Below, in pieces: positions 33,709 through 45,460 of a DNA stretch of 64,000 bases. The DNA comes from Ryuthela nishihirai. Lineage: Eukaryota; Arthropoda; Arachnida; Araneae; Heptathelidae. The stretch spans positions 35,776,501-35,840,500 of the forward strand of contig JAWZYU010000006.1 of the NCBI GenBank assembly GCA_038380435.1, in the 5' to 3' direction. The notes under the pieces are model-generated. The model was not told the origin of the DNA. It did not search any database and saw only the letters and a list, made by a program, of their open reading frames with translations. The stretch's first letter is position 1. The number at the start of each line of letters is the position of its first letter. A program made the position numbers and the translations under genes.

Positions 33709-33771
33709 TGAGGTTTATACAGGTTGCAGTCTCCAAAGTGACTGTTGAGCCTGCAACCTGTATAAACCTCA
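33709..33771. repeat. Perfect hairpin, 21-bp stem and 21-base loop
   Basis: The left arm (33709-33729, beginning tgaggtttatacagg) and right arm (33751-33771, ending tataaacctca) pair without mismatch. The copy C counterpart near 59440-59500 pairs with several mismatches. Confidence 0.95.
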
Positions 33772-35217
33772 CCTGTGACTCCGCTAATCCTAATTTTATC
33801 CTTGAGGAGAGAGGCATATGAATGGATTTAGAAATATTCTATCTATCTGTGGGATGAAAAATCTTGTCCACTGGTAGAAGAGACCATATCCTCAGCACAC
33901 CATTAAATCTTAACCATTTGAGCAGGAGAACCATATCCTCATTACGTTATCAGATCTTGGCCATTTGTGTAGGTGTATCATATCTTCAGCATGAGCAGAA
34001 GGTCCCTAATGAGATCTGCAGTCGTTTTTGCAATAAGAAAGGGAGAGTGAAGAGAGGATCACTTATTTCCTGCCATTGAAAGGGTTTACAGTAAAACGAA
34101 CGCTGTGCTCTGGGAGCTAGTTTAGGAGAAAGACTTTACGAAGAAGTCTTATGACTCAGCACTCATGGAGTGTGGGACTAAAGTGTTGTAGCGGAGGCAG
34201 TGGACTAAGGCTGTACCCAATTCCAGTAGTTCTCTTTGAAGTGTAAAGTGTTGTAGGTATTGAACATATATATCATAGAGATACCCACTGCCTTGATTCC
34301 AATTTTATATGAACATTAAAGGACTGCTGAAATAAGGTCCAGCAAAGGCATTCTTCTGCAGACAGATACTCGCTAATAAATAAGAGAGATCTTCACATGA
34401 TTAATACCCGATTTCTTTTACTGTAGTGTTATAAATTTAACTGATGGAAACTAAGCGTGAGATGAGAAATAGTATTTAACAATTATAATTGTAAAATAAT
34501 GTAATTTATTATAAAAGTATGAATGAAAACATTTATATAAACTACACTCAAAACATAAAATAAGGCTTTTTACACCATTTGATAAATGGCACAATTTTAT
34601 TTTGAACAAACCTTCAATCTATTGAGAATAACCTTACCAATTCCTACACAACTAAATATAACTATGTATGAGATGATGAATTCTTTCTACAGAAAAGTTG
34701 AGACCAGATCTGCTTGTTTAACTACATATAACATCTCAGCCTCATCTTAAAGTGCCTTAAGCTTCCTTCTTTTTCTTACCTGTCCATTAACAGAATCAGC
34801 ACTAATAAATTTATTTAATCTCCCGCGAACACACCAAATAATAACGTTTCTTTTTTATTCTATTCCATATAGACTAAAACAAATTACGTTTTCCTCTCCA
34901 CTCTAATTTCTCTCTATTGCAACAACTTATTCCTTTTTTTAAGTTCGTTCCAAATAGTTGGTGACGTAATTCTCACACTGTAGTTCACGCGAGCATCAAG
35001 ACAACACATAATATCACGTCTCATTACAGGAAGTTTATCTGTCGTAACAATAGGCACGAACTTGAATGTTTACTAAAAATTTTAAAAACATAATTAATTG
35101 TAAATAATTAACATGTTTTTAAACCAGCTTATGCTTTTATTTTCTCGTCTGTCTTTCTAACTCTTGTACAGACATTCAATTTCTTTGTTTATACAGATAC
35201 ATTTATGTTTTCGGAAT
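33772..35217. other. Noncoding part of block B, no gene
   Basis: Matches 59515-60956 in block C. No conserved frame between the two copies. Confidence 0.5.
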
Positions 35218-35550
35218 TCGGTGGCACTTTTTTGTACAAATGTGTTAAATGGCCAGGTCAAAAGGACTGGAGGACTCAGAGAAGGTTGGGGTGAGGGGAC
35301 CCACTGGATAGGTGTAGGGAGACAGATGGTAGACTCCCATCAAGTCCATCCAGTAACACACAGAAATGGCCTTGACGAAAGTCTAGGCGTCCAGTGTTTG
35401 CTGGACGCTTTTGCAGTGTGTTCTTTAAGGTGCAAAGGGTGTGGCTCTCCGCTCAATGCGCCACAGTTTAGTGTCCCATCGGACGGACGGTGGCCTTTCC
35501 TCACCCATCAGTGTCCCCTACTGTTCGAGGGCAGGGAGTAAGTTTTGCGA
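35218..35550 (-). repeat. SINE-1 element, diverged, head missing
   Basis: Tail ggtggcacttttttgtac, middle ggttggggtgaggggaccca, and core tcccatcggacggacggtgg. An extra 60-70 bp near 35370-35410 contains a repeated gtccagtgtttgctggacgc-like palindrome. Counterpart at 60957-61290. Confidence 0.75.
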
Positions 35551-35754
35551 TGTTTGAAATTACGAAATTTCGAACTAATATCACAAGCGATGTAATTATG
35601 TCAAAAATTTGAAAATTTGGGGTTGAAATGAGAATGACATGAAGTTTGCATTGTTGACAATAATTTTGACCTTTAACCCCAGAGGGAGTGGGAAAATGCA
35701 ATATTTATTTTTGAAAGATTATTGTTCGTTTTTAGAGAAAATAAAAATATCTTA

Positions 35755-35935
35755 GTTTGGACAGGTATTGATAAACTACTACGATTCACCAAGTATTGAA
35801 TCACTATTAAGCTGTTTAAGTAACAGGGTGAAGGTGGGTGTAGAGAAAAACACGTTTTGAGCCTTGTGTGATCTGAACCCACGGCCTTCTTATGACATGT
35901 TAGATTATCTGGCCACTGAGTTACCTGCCGACAAT
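35755..35935 (-). repeat. SINE-2 element (second tRNA-headed family)
   Basis: Reading right to left: head ggcaggtaactcagtggcca (A box), B box gtgggttcagatcac, then a body with cccaccttcaccctgttact and cttaaacagctta, then tgaatcgtagtagttta. Counterpart at 61600-61785 in block C. Confidence 0.7.
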
Positions 35936-35944
35936 CAAACGAAT

Positions 35945-36002
35945 TTCGGCGGCTGGTTGCTCAGTAGTCAGAGAACTTAACATGTGATCAAGAGATCGTG
36001 TT
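35945..36002 (+). repeat. SINE-2 head, cut by a SINE-1
   Basis: cggcggctggttgctcagta gives the A box. The element is interrupted after gatcaagagatcgtg by the SINE-1 at 36003. In block C the rest of the SINE-2 resumes after the SINE-1; in block B the duplication ends first. Confidence 0.65.
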
Positions 36003-36292
36003 ATTGGGCTGTTTTACCTCTGAGCGTCATTCCTTTGCACACAACGGGCTAAATGGCCAGGCTACAATGACCCTGAAGGCTCAGAGAAGGTTGAGGGAGG
36101 GGACCCACTGGAAGTTGTTCGGAGAGATTAGTAGCCTCCCGTTAAGGCTATACATCGTGCTCTTAAAATATGCACAGGGTATGAATCTTCCGCACACGGA
36201 GCCATGGTTTTACGTCCCATCCGACGGACGGTGGCCTTTCCAAACCCATTGGTGTCCTCTACTGACTGAGGGAAGGGTGGGGGTTTTGTGGA
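36003..36292 (-). repeat. SINE-1 truncated at the duplication breakpoint
   Basis: Runs from tail (ctgttttacctctgagcgtc) through core (tacgtcccatccgacggacg) and stops after gggttttgtgga, where block C continues into the head. It marks the right edge of block B. Confidence 0.8.
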
Positions 36293-36379
36293 TTTGCACC
36301 TAGGGCAAATCCGGGTAGTAGGTCTCGGAAAATATCCGAAATCTCACCTTCAACGTGTCCTTCAAGATTGAATTGAGGT

Positions 36380-37565
36380 CACATAAAGGTCAAATCTTGA
36401 ACTATGGTGCTAGAAACGGCAAAAATTGGTTTCTGGAGGTGTTTCGGGTTGTAAATCTCAGAAATCCTAAGAAATTTTGCATCCGAGTGGTCCTTCAAGT
36501 TCAAAGGTCCAATTACGTTTACCAGTGCTAGGAAGCTAAAAATTGGTTCCTTCTATTTGAGCTGTAGTTCTCAGAAATGTGAAATTTTGGATGCGCATAT
36601 ACTGGTGATGTGCGACATGAGATTAATAGACGAATAAGGACTGCTGCTAGAACTTTTAAGAATCTATAGAGAGTGTGGAGAAATAGGCGTATACTCCTAA
36701 AAACTAAAATTAGACTGTATAATAGTTTGGTTCTTTCTAGGGTAGTTATGGTAGTGAAACGTGGACGCTTTTTGAACAAGATAACGGGAAACTAGTTGCT
36801 TTTGATTCTAGATGCTTTAAGGTCTTGGGAATTAGGTGGTTCAACTTTGGAAGTAATGATGAGGTTAGGCAAAGTAGTCGGGAACCTCCTCTGGGCATTA
36901 TATTGTGCAGAGGGTGACTCCGATGGTTTGGCTATGTTGCACGTATGGATAAGATTAGCGAATAGTGTTATGAACAGTGTGCCTAAAGGATTCAGAAATA
37001 GGGGGAGACCTAAAGATGCGGTGGGCACACAATGCCAAATAGAACCTGGTTGGACTTGGACGCAGTGACCAGATGCAGCAGATGCAGCTAAGGACAGATA
37101 TGCTTGGAGAACTAAATTCCGCAGTCAGGTTGGATCTCCGTAGCCCATTGGTGCTTGAGAATGATAATGACGACGATGATGATGATGGTGGGTCCTTCGA
37201 GGTCAGATATGCTTGCAGAACTAAATTGCACAGTCTGGTTGAACCTCCGTAGCTCATGACTCCTTGAGGATGATGGTGATGATGATGATGATGCATTTCA
37301 AGGTCAGATATAGATCTAACAGGGTTAGAGGACTAAAATTGGTGCTTGGGGGTAATTTGAATTGTAGATCTGAGATATTATGCAAAAATTTGGATGCAAT
37401 GGGTCCTTCGAAGGTCAAAGGTCAAATTTCGGTATTCCAGTGCTGCAGAGCTATAAATTGGTGAATAGGGCTATTTCAGGCAGGATAACTCGAAAATGAG
37501 AGGAATTTACTGATACGGTGTCGAATTCAAGGTCAAATAGAGGTCGGATTTACATGCTACAAATC
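36380..37565 (+). repeat. ~118-bp satellite, interrupted by an RTE fragment
   Basis: Four or so units share aaggtcaaa-type starts, a gtgctagaaagctaaaaatt-like core, ttgtagatctgagat-like words and ggatgcaatgggtccttc. Core positions near 36409, 36528, 37323 and 37442 give spacings of about 118-119. The array is split at about 36600-37296. Confidence 0.65.
36600..37296 (+). pseudogene. RTE LINE 3' fragment with doubled 3' end
   Basis: 5'-truncated copy of the element at 19000-22447. It begins at gatgtgcgacatgagattaa and covers the C-terminal third of the reverse transcriptase region, with stops and frameshifts. It ends in a gat-rich tail near 37160-37188, followed by a second partial 3' end (ctggttgaacctccgtagct) with its own gat tail to 37296. 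Confidence 0.85.
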
Positions 37566-38079
37566 AAGAGGTGCCAAAGACACTGATTGATTTTAGAGTA
37601 ATGTACATATACAGAATATGTTAGTTTCAGTATACATTAACAAGGTGCAAAAATGCAAGCTCAACCACGTTACAATGCAAAATTCATTAATTATTTTGTT
37701 AAAAATATAAATGATAACAATTAATAAATAAAAAGCAAAAAGGAATGAATGAAATGCTAGTAGTATCTTATTTAATTCAGTTCAATCTTTAGTAGCATTT
37801 AAATTTAACACTTTGTTTTTAGTGCATCATAGTTTCAAACTATTCAATTGTTAACACACATTAGTTTCATAGGTTTTTGAACGTTTCCAAAAAATTCTCA
37901 TGTCTCATATTAATATTTACTATTTCGTTGTAATTATTAAAAAATGCAAATATATAATTATTGCATTTTGTTTTTAACCTCTAACAAATTAAGAAAATTC
38001 GATTTTATATTAATTTAAAATATATTTTCCGAGGACGAACTTTCCTACTTAGGCCATACACACCAGAAGATCCCCGGAA
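37566..38079. other. No recognisable feature
   Basis: AT-rich. No coding or repeat signal that I can support. Confidence 0.5.
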
Positions 38080-39340
38080 ATAGAGATAAAACCAGTATTG
38101 GAAAACATTATTGTAACGTAACGAAATGATTTTTGAATAACGTTATGAATAACATTAACAGAATTTCAAAATATTTATACCGATAACACGGAACAAATAA
38201 CGGAAAAAATAATTTCGTTATTTCGTTATTTTTCACTGTTTTTGTGTTGATTAATTTCAGGTTTTTCTTTTATAAGATATGGTTAAAAAAACTTGTGTGA
38301 AAGAGACATGTGAATGTGTAATTTACTTTTATGATCAACGTACAAAGATTTTCAGTGACTCTGCTCAATGACACATTTCAAAAGAATTTGCGAAGCAGTT
38401 GTTTGTCACCTTCTTCGCAACCGGGTCTTAGAGAAAAGTGCTTTGTGATATCCAGATAAGAGCTGCAGTTCAAAAGAATAAATGAGTCTCCATCCAGGCA
38501 GAAGGAAAACAGGGCAATATTCCAAGTATATTACAATTCTCTTTGATCCGTTTAGACATTTAGAAAAGGAGCTATGTACTTGGGGCAATTCGGGTATAGG
38601 AGAGGGAATTGGCGGAATGGACAATAGTCGAAACTTTCGATTTTTATCTTTCCATTAATCCTTTTACCCCCCCCCCCCCCTTCCGAAACATTCCCATTGT
38701 GTACGTTTACAAATTCGTTAATAATCACCTCACCTTGTACATATGTTGAGAAAATTGTACAAGGTAATTTTAAAGCTTCAATCTAGCAGTGACTATGAGT
38801 ATCTCGTACTTCTCTGTGGCTCCTTTAAGAACAGACTGCATAAAGTGAAATAAGTAATGATTTCAATTTCTATATTTATATTTACTCGTTAGATTATTTT
38901 TAAGCTATTTGAAATCTATTTCAGACAACTCATTTAATTATTTTTGCAACAGTAATTCAAATGCACAGCATATCCCTTCTACAGGAAAGCATCTATAAAA
39001 CATTTTCACTGTCATCAAACGACACAACAAATGATTTGATGGAAATCTATATCGATGAAATTCAAAAATTAGAGGGGAAAGAAAATAAAATTTCAATTTT
39101 ATAAAATGAATTTGAGAGAGAGCAAAAATATTTCTACAAAAGAAAATATTTTCACTCCCCGGAAAAATCCAAGCAAAGCATTATAATGACTTGCAAGAAT
39201 TCTTCTAGCTGAACCTGCAACTCAAGTACCTGTAGAGAGTTTTTTTTATGCTTAAATGGATTCTCTCGAACAAAATAAATAATTTGGATACAGATTATTA
39301 GATGCCATTTTGCTTATAACGATGAATAAAAGAAAATACA
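38080..39340 (+). pseudogene. hAT transposase relic
   Basis: A likely 5' end near 38093 (cagtattggaaaacattat) is followed by aacgttatgaataacatta-type sequence often seen at hAT ends. The C-terminal dimerization domain is clear at 39196-39336: ARILLAEPATQVPVESFF, then, shifted by one base, LKWILSNKINNLDTD, then LLDAILLITMNK. The region between is decayed. The clean motif order supports the hAT_C dimerization family; two frameshifts within 140 bp show it is dead. Confidence 0.7.
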
Positions 39341-40539
39341 TTTTTGCATTATGATCGTCATATTTTGAATGAATTCCGTTTTCTTTTATATTCGTCGACT
39401 ATGCGTTTTGATATTTCTGAAGGGAATTTCAATTTTTCTTAAAATTTCCTCGAGTAATTTTAGCAAATTATTTTGAAAATACAATCTGTGCACAAAAATC
39501 GTTAGATTACTAAGAATTACGAACGCATACTTATGGTCGCATACTTATGCTATGCGGCATTTCGGCTTGAGTTGCAAGACGTTTTGCAGGCTTTTATCAT
39601 ACTAAATAAATGCAAGCGTCACGCAGAATTTTATTTTGACACATTTCGTTGAATGTATATGTTAAGCATTATTTTAAGTGTTTTTATATTTCTTTTTGTA
39701 CAAAAAACTTGACCACCACTTGATTTCTTTCAATGATAATGCTCTTATCAGAATTTCAGTTGAACACTTCCACGATTTCTTACCTTGACAATATAAATTA
39801 AGAACACTTTAAACATTTACATCTCATACGTTAATTTCACATTATCACCAATTATGGTTAATTGAAAAAAAAAACGTTCAAACTTTATGCTATGTGGATC
39901 GTGGTGTTTCTGTATATCCAGTAATCAATGATCAAACTCTTACCACACTTCTGTAAACAGTCATTATATAAAATAGAAATGTTTAGCATGAAGCTCTAAA
40001 CTATTTGTAGGCCACTTAATGATACATCATTTTTATAGTTTTGATATTCATTTCTTAAAAATGTTCTTTGGTTTGATTTATTATTCAATTCGTTGTAAAG
40101 CTAAAATCTAATAGATTTAAAACAAATTGAAAACAATATTTTTTTCTTACTTACATCAACATAAACATCAACGTCTAACGCAGTTCTGAGAGGCTTCCAA
40201 TATTACTGGGCAACACACAAAAAGGCTTTGAAATGAAAATAGCCAATCTTTACTAATTTCGAGGTGCTGAAAACGAAAATGATGATAAAATTTGTCATTT
40301 CGCTCTTGTTTGTGATAGACAGAGATGATCATGTATAAACGACTCAGCCCGCATTGAGTGCATAGCTAACCGTTTTGCAACGCTTCATTTTCAACTCCAA
40401 ATTCCAAGATATTGCATTGTATTGCATCTGACCGACATAAACGGAACCCCCGGAGGAATTTACTCATTGTCTGATGCAATGTAGTTGAGTCTTGACATCG
40501 CGGGTTTACGATCGCGGACAAAAGATGATGCAATCGTTA
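39341..40539. other. No gene; short fragment of the unknown-family 3' flank
   Basis: Noncoding. Near 40200-40290 it resembles the 3' flank of the unknown amplified family (gaggtgctgaaaacga). Otherwise AT-rich. Confidence 0.45.
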
Positions 40540-40603
40540 GTTGTAAGCGACGTCTCAGTAGTATAGTCCCACTCCACAGACCCCACTAGTGGTTTTCCCC
40601 TTA

Positions 40604-40638
40604 TGACGTCACTTCCGGTAACGCCTCCTATGACGTCA
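40604..40638. promoter_or_regulatory. Two CRE palindromes and an ETS-like site
   Basis: Perfect tgacgtca at 40604-40611 and 40631-40638, 27 bases apart, with acttccgg overlapping the first (40611-40618). This motif mix is typical of animal housekeeping promoters, and local GC is higher than around it. No gene start is visible downstream, so function is inference. Confidence 0.35.
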
Positions 40639-40779
40639 CTGCACACGCCCCCTTATTAATGTTCATAATTAAATAAAAAACCTTCCTACTTCCCCTTTTT
40701 TTAACTCCTGGCGCCATCTGATGACTATGAGGAGTACTATTTTCGGAAAAACCCTTATTTTAACTCTAATTTCCCAATT

Positions 40780-41030
40780 TTTCAGCCAACCCGTCATTAA
40801 AGACCCCTGTTGACCCACCTATAATTTAAGCCCTCCTTCTCGAATAGTCCCGATTTTTCTTTATTTCAGACCTCCTGGTTGACTCCCTATATTTTAAGCC
40901 CCCCTTAATCTCCGAATAGTCCCTTACCAACTAAACTTCGGGTGGCAACGATCGGCTGATGCAAGCCTCAGAATAATTGCATGGGTGGCAACCTCACGCA
41001 GAAAGGAATGATGCAAGTCTCTAAAAAATT
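40780..41030 (+). repeat. Two short local tandem duplications
   Basis: About 70 bp repeated once (tttaagccc..ccgaatagtccc-type words near 40830 and 40890). A 43-bp pair begins gggtggcaac at 40940 and 40983, each with a tgatgcaag block. Confidence 0.65.
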
Positions 41031-43553
41031 GCAAAACTTTCGATAGCAGTCACTCACAGAAAATCAACTCCCAAAGGTGTATTACCCATTTTTACTCCTT
41101 ATTAATTAAACACTCATTAAAACCCCTCCCCTTTATTAAACCCCCTTATCAAAAGTTCCCTCTATTAAAACTTCACCAAACTCCTTTGGTTGGGTAAAAA
41201 TGCAATAAAAGGAGAAAAATATGATTTAAAAATAGATTATTCGCAATTATGAATTGATATTGAGATGTAATATGATCTGTAGGGGTGACATATAAGACCC
41301 GCTTTAGAACATGCAACAGACGTTCGGTACCTCACCCCGGACCACATTTTATTGACGGATCACTTCTCAGCAGTGAAAAAATTTTCGAAATCTCTAATCT
41401 TTAATCTGTGTCAACAATCGCGTGGTACGAATTGACCTTCCTTCAAATCATACGACGGGGTCGCTTATTGATGGGTGCAATCGGACTTTCATCAACTCGC
41501 GGGATGTGCATTTCGCAACAAGCGGGTTATGTACGATACAACTGCTGCTATCTGCACCGCAATATTTTCATGTGCTACTGATAAACGATTTCCTTCATTA
41601 AAAATAGAAATTTGGTAAATAATTCCACTGCATTCATTAAGAAAACAAACTGATTTCGTGCTAAAACATCCTCTTTCATACCAGATTTCAGCTTACTTGA
41701 AAAATTAGTGTTAAAAATTTATGTGAACCAGTAACTTGACAGATGGAATCACTCAATCGCCATAAGAATATACCATTATGGCGCAGTGTCGGGAAAGCAA
41801 AGAAAGAAGTAAACTTCAAAAGGAAGTGGAAAAATGGGAAAGAAAAAAGAGTCGAGTGTAGAGAATGGAGGCGAGGAGAGTCAAATGGAGAACAAGAATT
41901 ATTCACTCACTAATCTTCCAGAACTGATGAGAAGAAACACGCGACATTATTCAAAAGATTCGTAAGGATGAGAACTAAAAAGTACGAGAACTAAGGTCAA
42001 GGTATGCAAATTCATTCAAAGTGACAAGCAGGGTGTGATTCTGCATATTTCAATGAGTTCCTTTGGTAGCCGTTAGGAAGGTGGGAAGTAGGAGATTAGC
42101 ATACTGAGAAAAATAACATATCGTTGGAATATGGGAGGTTCGTTTCCAAAGAGAATGAATGTTTTCATTTTACACCTTCGGTGCCCTCAAAAAGTTACAT
42201 ATCTACGGTCTATTATTATTTTGTACCACGGAAAACCAGTTGATCGGCCAATTAAAATCAAGAGTTGATGTATATATTAATGTTTCGTTGAATTATTTAT
42301 TGGAATGAATGCAGGAAATACAAAACATGAATATTGATGAAACAGTGCAAAAACAAAATTTTTCAAAGAGTTACATTTAATACACACAATTCTTGTTAGT
42401 TTTTTTTTGCTCTGCTTTACACATAGGACACATGGCCGTCTTGTGCTTACTTGGACTGTCAAATGATCTCCTACCCTGAGCATGCTATTAGAAGCTTCTC
42501 TGCACCAACCGGGAAAAGCACGGGATATTTTGCTACCAATGAACTAGGAATTAACTCTTTTACCATTACCACTGGGACTACTTTCCACATATATAAATCC
42601 TGTATTAACTGTGAATGAGCCTGTAATAAATTGAACGCCTTAACAACTATATATATTTAAAAGAAATATATATCTAAATTCGTAAAAATGAACAACATTT
42701 CTGTCAATGTTTTTGGACACGAGAAAGAGGTCTTCCCACCCTACATCACAACATTCATATTTAAAGCGCACGCAAATCTCCTACTGTTACCAGATGATGA
42801 AAAGCAGCATTATTGTTCCATTAAAAATTGATAAGAATCTATGAAATTCAAAGTTCCAGGGGAGAATGCTGTTTTCCATATTATTGGAAACACAATTAAT
42901 CTTCTTATTTTTTGATCATTCCTTGTATAATAAGATGGCTGTCCTTTAGGTTATGAAATATAACTGGAACATTATTAGGGAGCTTGAAAATTGGGATGAC
43001 ACGTATTATGAGCGCCTCCTCGGAGAAGTGCTAAAACTATGATGTCAGATACTATGAAATTGATTCCTGTCATGTTTACACAGCTCCTGCCTTCATACCT
43101 GAAGATGACAAATACAGTTGATAAACTACAATGTACAGTTTTGGGAGGTATATGAGGGGGAATTTCTGTGAATCGTTTTAGCACGCAAGCAACAAGAATT
43201 TAGAATGAAAGACCGATTGCAAGTTTGTTTAAACTAACTCTTCAGATGCACGTTTCTCCATAGATTCGTAAAACTCTCATTATGTATTCTTTGCTTTCTC
43301 TCACACATCTCCAAGATAATTAAAGTTCAAACACTAATACATCTTCCCTATGTGTATCTTTCTAATAAACCATACGACCAAAGTAGATAAATCGCAAGCA
43401 TCATCTGCGTCAGATCTGATTCCATATATTTGCTTACGACGAAAATCTCACAATAGCCTGAAATGGACAGTACGTTACCTACGACACAGCATGTGACTAG
43501 GTCGTTTAATCAAATTACATTCATAAACGAAAATTAGAAAAGCAACGAAATGG
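41031..43553. other. No recognisable gene
   Basis: Several open frames of 60-72 codons, none with a family resemblance, and base composition like the surroundings. A purine-rich stretch at 41800-41890 gives the false low-complexity minus-strand frame there. Confidence 0.45.
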
Positions 43554-43559
43554 TTGGTA

Positions 43560-44818
43560 TTTTCAATGAGAATCTCAAAAATGTCTGGTTCCACCTGCTT
43601 CTGGAGGCATCAAAAGGAAAAAGTAGTAGACAATAGCATACTTGAATATACAATCAGCTCTCTGACCAGTTCTGCACGGCAAACCTTCCCGTTCCCGGAC
43701 CTCCAAAAGAATTTTTCATCGATTCAAGCGATAAGGAGGGAGGTGAACCAACGTCGGGTTCTCCGTAGTCTTCGATGTCTAATGATGATCTATAAGAGTG
43801 CCACTGTGGGTCATCTGCACCACACATTCTCACCGAAGAAGAAATGAACGATCATATTAACGATCTAGAGCTATCCAAGACCAAAGAACAGTTACTTGGA
43901 TCAAGACTTAAACAATAGAATCTTTTCAAGGAAAATTTCTGAGTGACTTCGTTTCGAACTCGTCATGAGCAGTTTGCACTTTACTTAAGAAAGGAAGATG
44001 ACCTTGTGTTCTGCTCCGATGTAGATGGCCTGATGAATGCCCTCGGAATCAAATATGACACTCAAGAATGGCGACACTTCAGAGACTCCTCGAAATTGAG
44101 TCTCAAGTTGGTGTTGCTGCATAATGGAAATCGACTTCCATTCATTCCGGTCGGACAAGCTGTCTACATGAAAGAAATCTACGATAACCTAAAACAGCTG
44201 TTGAACTATCTTCAATACAGCAAGTATGGCTGGTATCTCTGTTGTGACTTGAAGGTAGTGGCTCTGTTGATGGGTCTGCAACTGGGATATATATGAAGTA
44301 CTGCTGTTTCTTATGTGAATGGGACAGCCGAGCAATGACTATGCACTACTGGAACAGAAACTGGCCACAGAGTAAATCTCTGAAGGTCGGAGAGAAGAAT
44401 GTGGAACACCCAGCACTGGCAGAAATGCACAAAATCCTGTTATCGTCCCTACACATTAAACTCGGAGTGATGAAAAACTTCGTAAAAGGAATGGACCGAA
44501 CTGCATCAGCTTTCAAGTACTTGGCTCACAAATTCCCTCGACAAAGCGAAGTAAATATTAAAGAGGGAACCGTGACCTGTTCAGAGACCAGATATTTGAC
44601 AACCTGCTTCAGGGTGACGAGAAACAGGCTTTGGACCCGTTTCATCTAGTGTTAACTGAATTCCTCGGGAATGTCAGGGAAGACACCTACAAGAAACTGG
44701 TTAAGGACATGTTGTCTCTGTATCAGAAACTTGGCTGCAATATGCCCTTAAAGATGCGCTCGCTAGAGATGATCCTGAGTAGCTGCACAAGCGACGGGCA
44801 AAGCGACGTTGGAAGTAG
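43560..44818 (+). pseudogene. Amplified gene family of unknown function, copy 1
   Basis: Same family as 26269-27700. Order: diverged N-terminal part; NDHINDLELSKTKEQLLG near 43850; stop TAG where copy 2 has Trp (LKQ-W-NL, near 43917); second stop near 43940. The best block is 43943-44296, with RKEDDLVFCSDVDGLMNALG, LVLLHNGNRLPFIPVGQAVY and YLQYSKYGWYLCCDLKVVAL. A shifted frame then gives KYCCFLCEWDSRA (C-x-x-C), NVEHPALAEMHKILLSSLHI and FVKGMDRTASAFKYLAHKFP to about 44649, then LVKDMLSLYQKLGCN. About 200 bp that encode the HFLHSHL and HFHQD region in copy 2 are deleted, and a basic end with stop at 44816-44818 follows. Function unknown. Confidence 0.7.
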
Positions 44819-45198
44819 AAGTGTAGTTTTACCGATACATGCCATATGTAAGTATTACTATATTATATAAGAAACTATTGCGGATTTCTCGGAAATCGTG
44901 GAAAATTTTGCATTTTCATTGTCATATTCGTCTTCAGCACCTCGAAATCTATAGGAAATGGCTACTTTTATCTCAGAGGCACAACGTTTATTAAAATTTG
45001 TTGCCCAGTGTATTCAACTTCGTTAATAATTACTTAAGAGAAACAGAATTGCAAGAAAATTTTAAGAAAAAAAAATAAGAGATACAATGTCATTTTTAAC
45101 GCCGAAGCACTAGTTTAATAATATTTACTTTTTTATGATAGGTGATATCAAGTTGTCAAATACTTAATTATAATTAACGTTCTTTTCATGTATTGCAT
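44819..45198 (+). other. 3' flank of unknown-family copy 1, then spacer
   Basis: 44819-45010 matches 26000-26268 inverted. The remainder is featureless. Confidence 0.55.
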
Positions 45199-45345
45199 GG
45201 GGCGGGGGTCTCTCAGTCGGTAGCGCGCCAGGCTCGTAATCTGTAGTTCCCAGGTTCGAGTCCCAGATGGGTCAGCGTTAATCTGTAGTTCCCAGGTTCG
45301 AGTCCCAGATGGGTCAGCGCAAAATTTCCAACCAATCCCAACCCA
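45199..45345 (+). repeat. SINE-1 head with internal duplication
   Basis: Complete tRNA-like head, ctcagtcggtagcgcgccag and B box aggttcgagtccca. The last 41 bases (taatctgtagttcccagg to gggtcagcg) are then repeated exactly. After that it jumps to an end rich in ccaa words. The core is absent. Confidence 0.85.
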
Positions 45346-45460
45346 TGTATTGCATATTATTTTTGAAGAATTAGGATTTTGCGTGAATACCTTCGATGTT
45401 AGAATAAACACATGGATGATGTTGACGCATGGTTAGTAGCTGCACTTTCGCAAGAAGGTG

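Larger units (their letters stand above)
27690..36293 (+). repeat. Segmental duplication block B (partner of 53990-62136)
   Basis: Collinear, same-orientation match to the C block across the receptor, the LINE relic, the long noncoding stretch and the SINE group. Differences are mostly point changes plus private indels: about 500 bp extra near 31255-31757 in B, and a 544-bp insertion at 56809-57352 in C. It ends inside a SINE-1 at about 36293. Confidence 0.8.
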
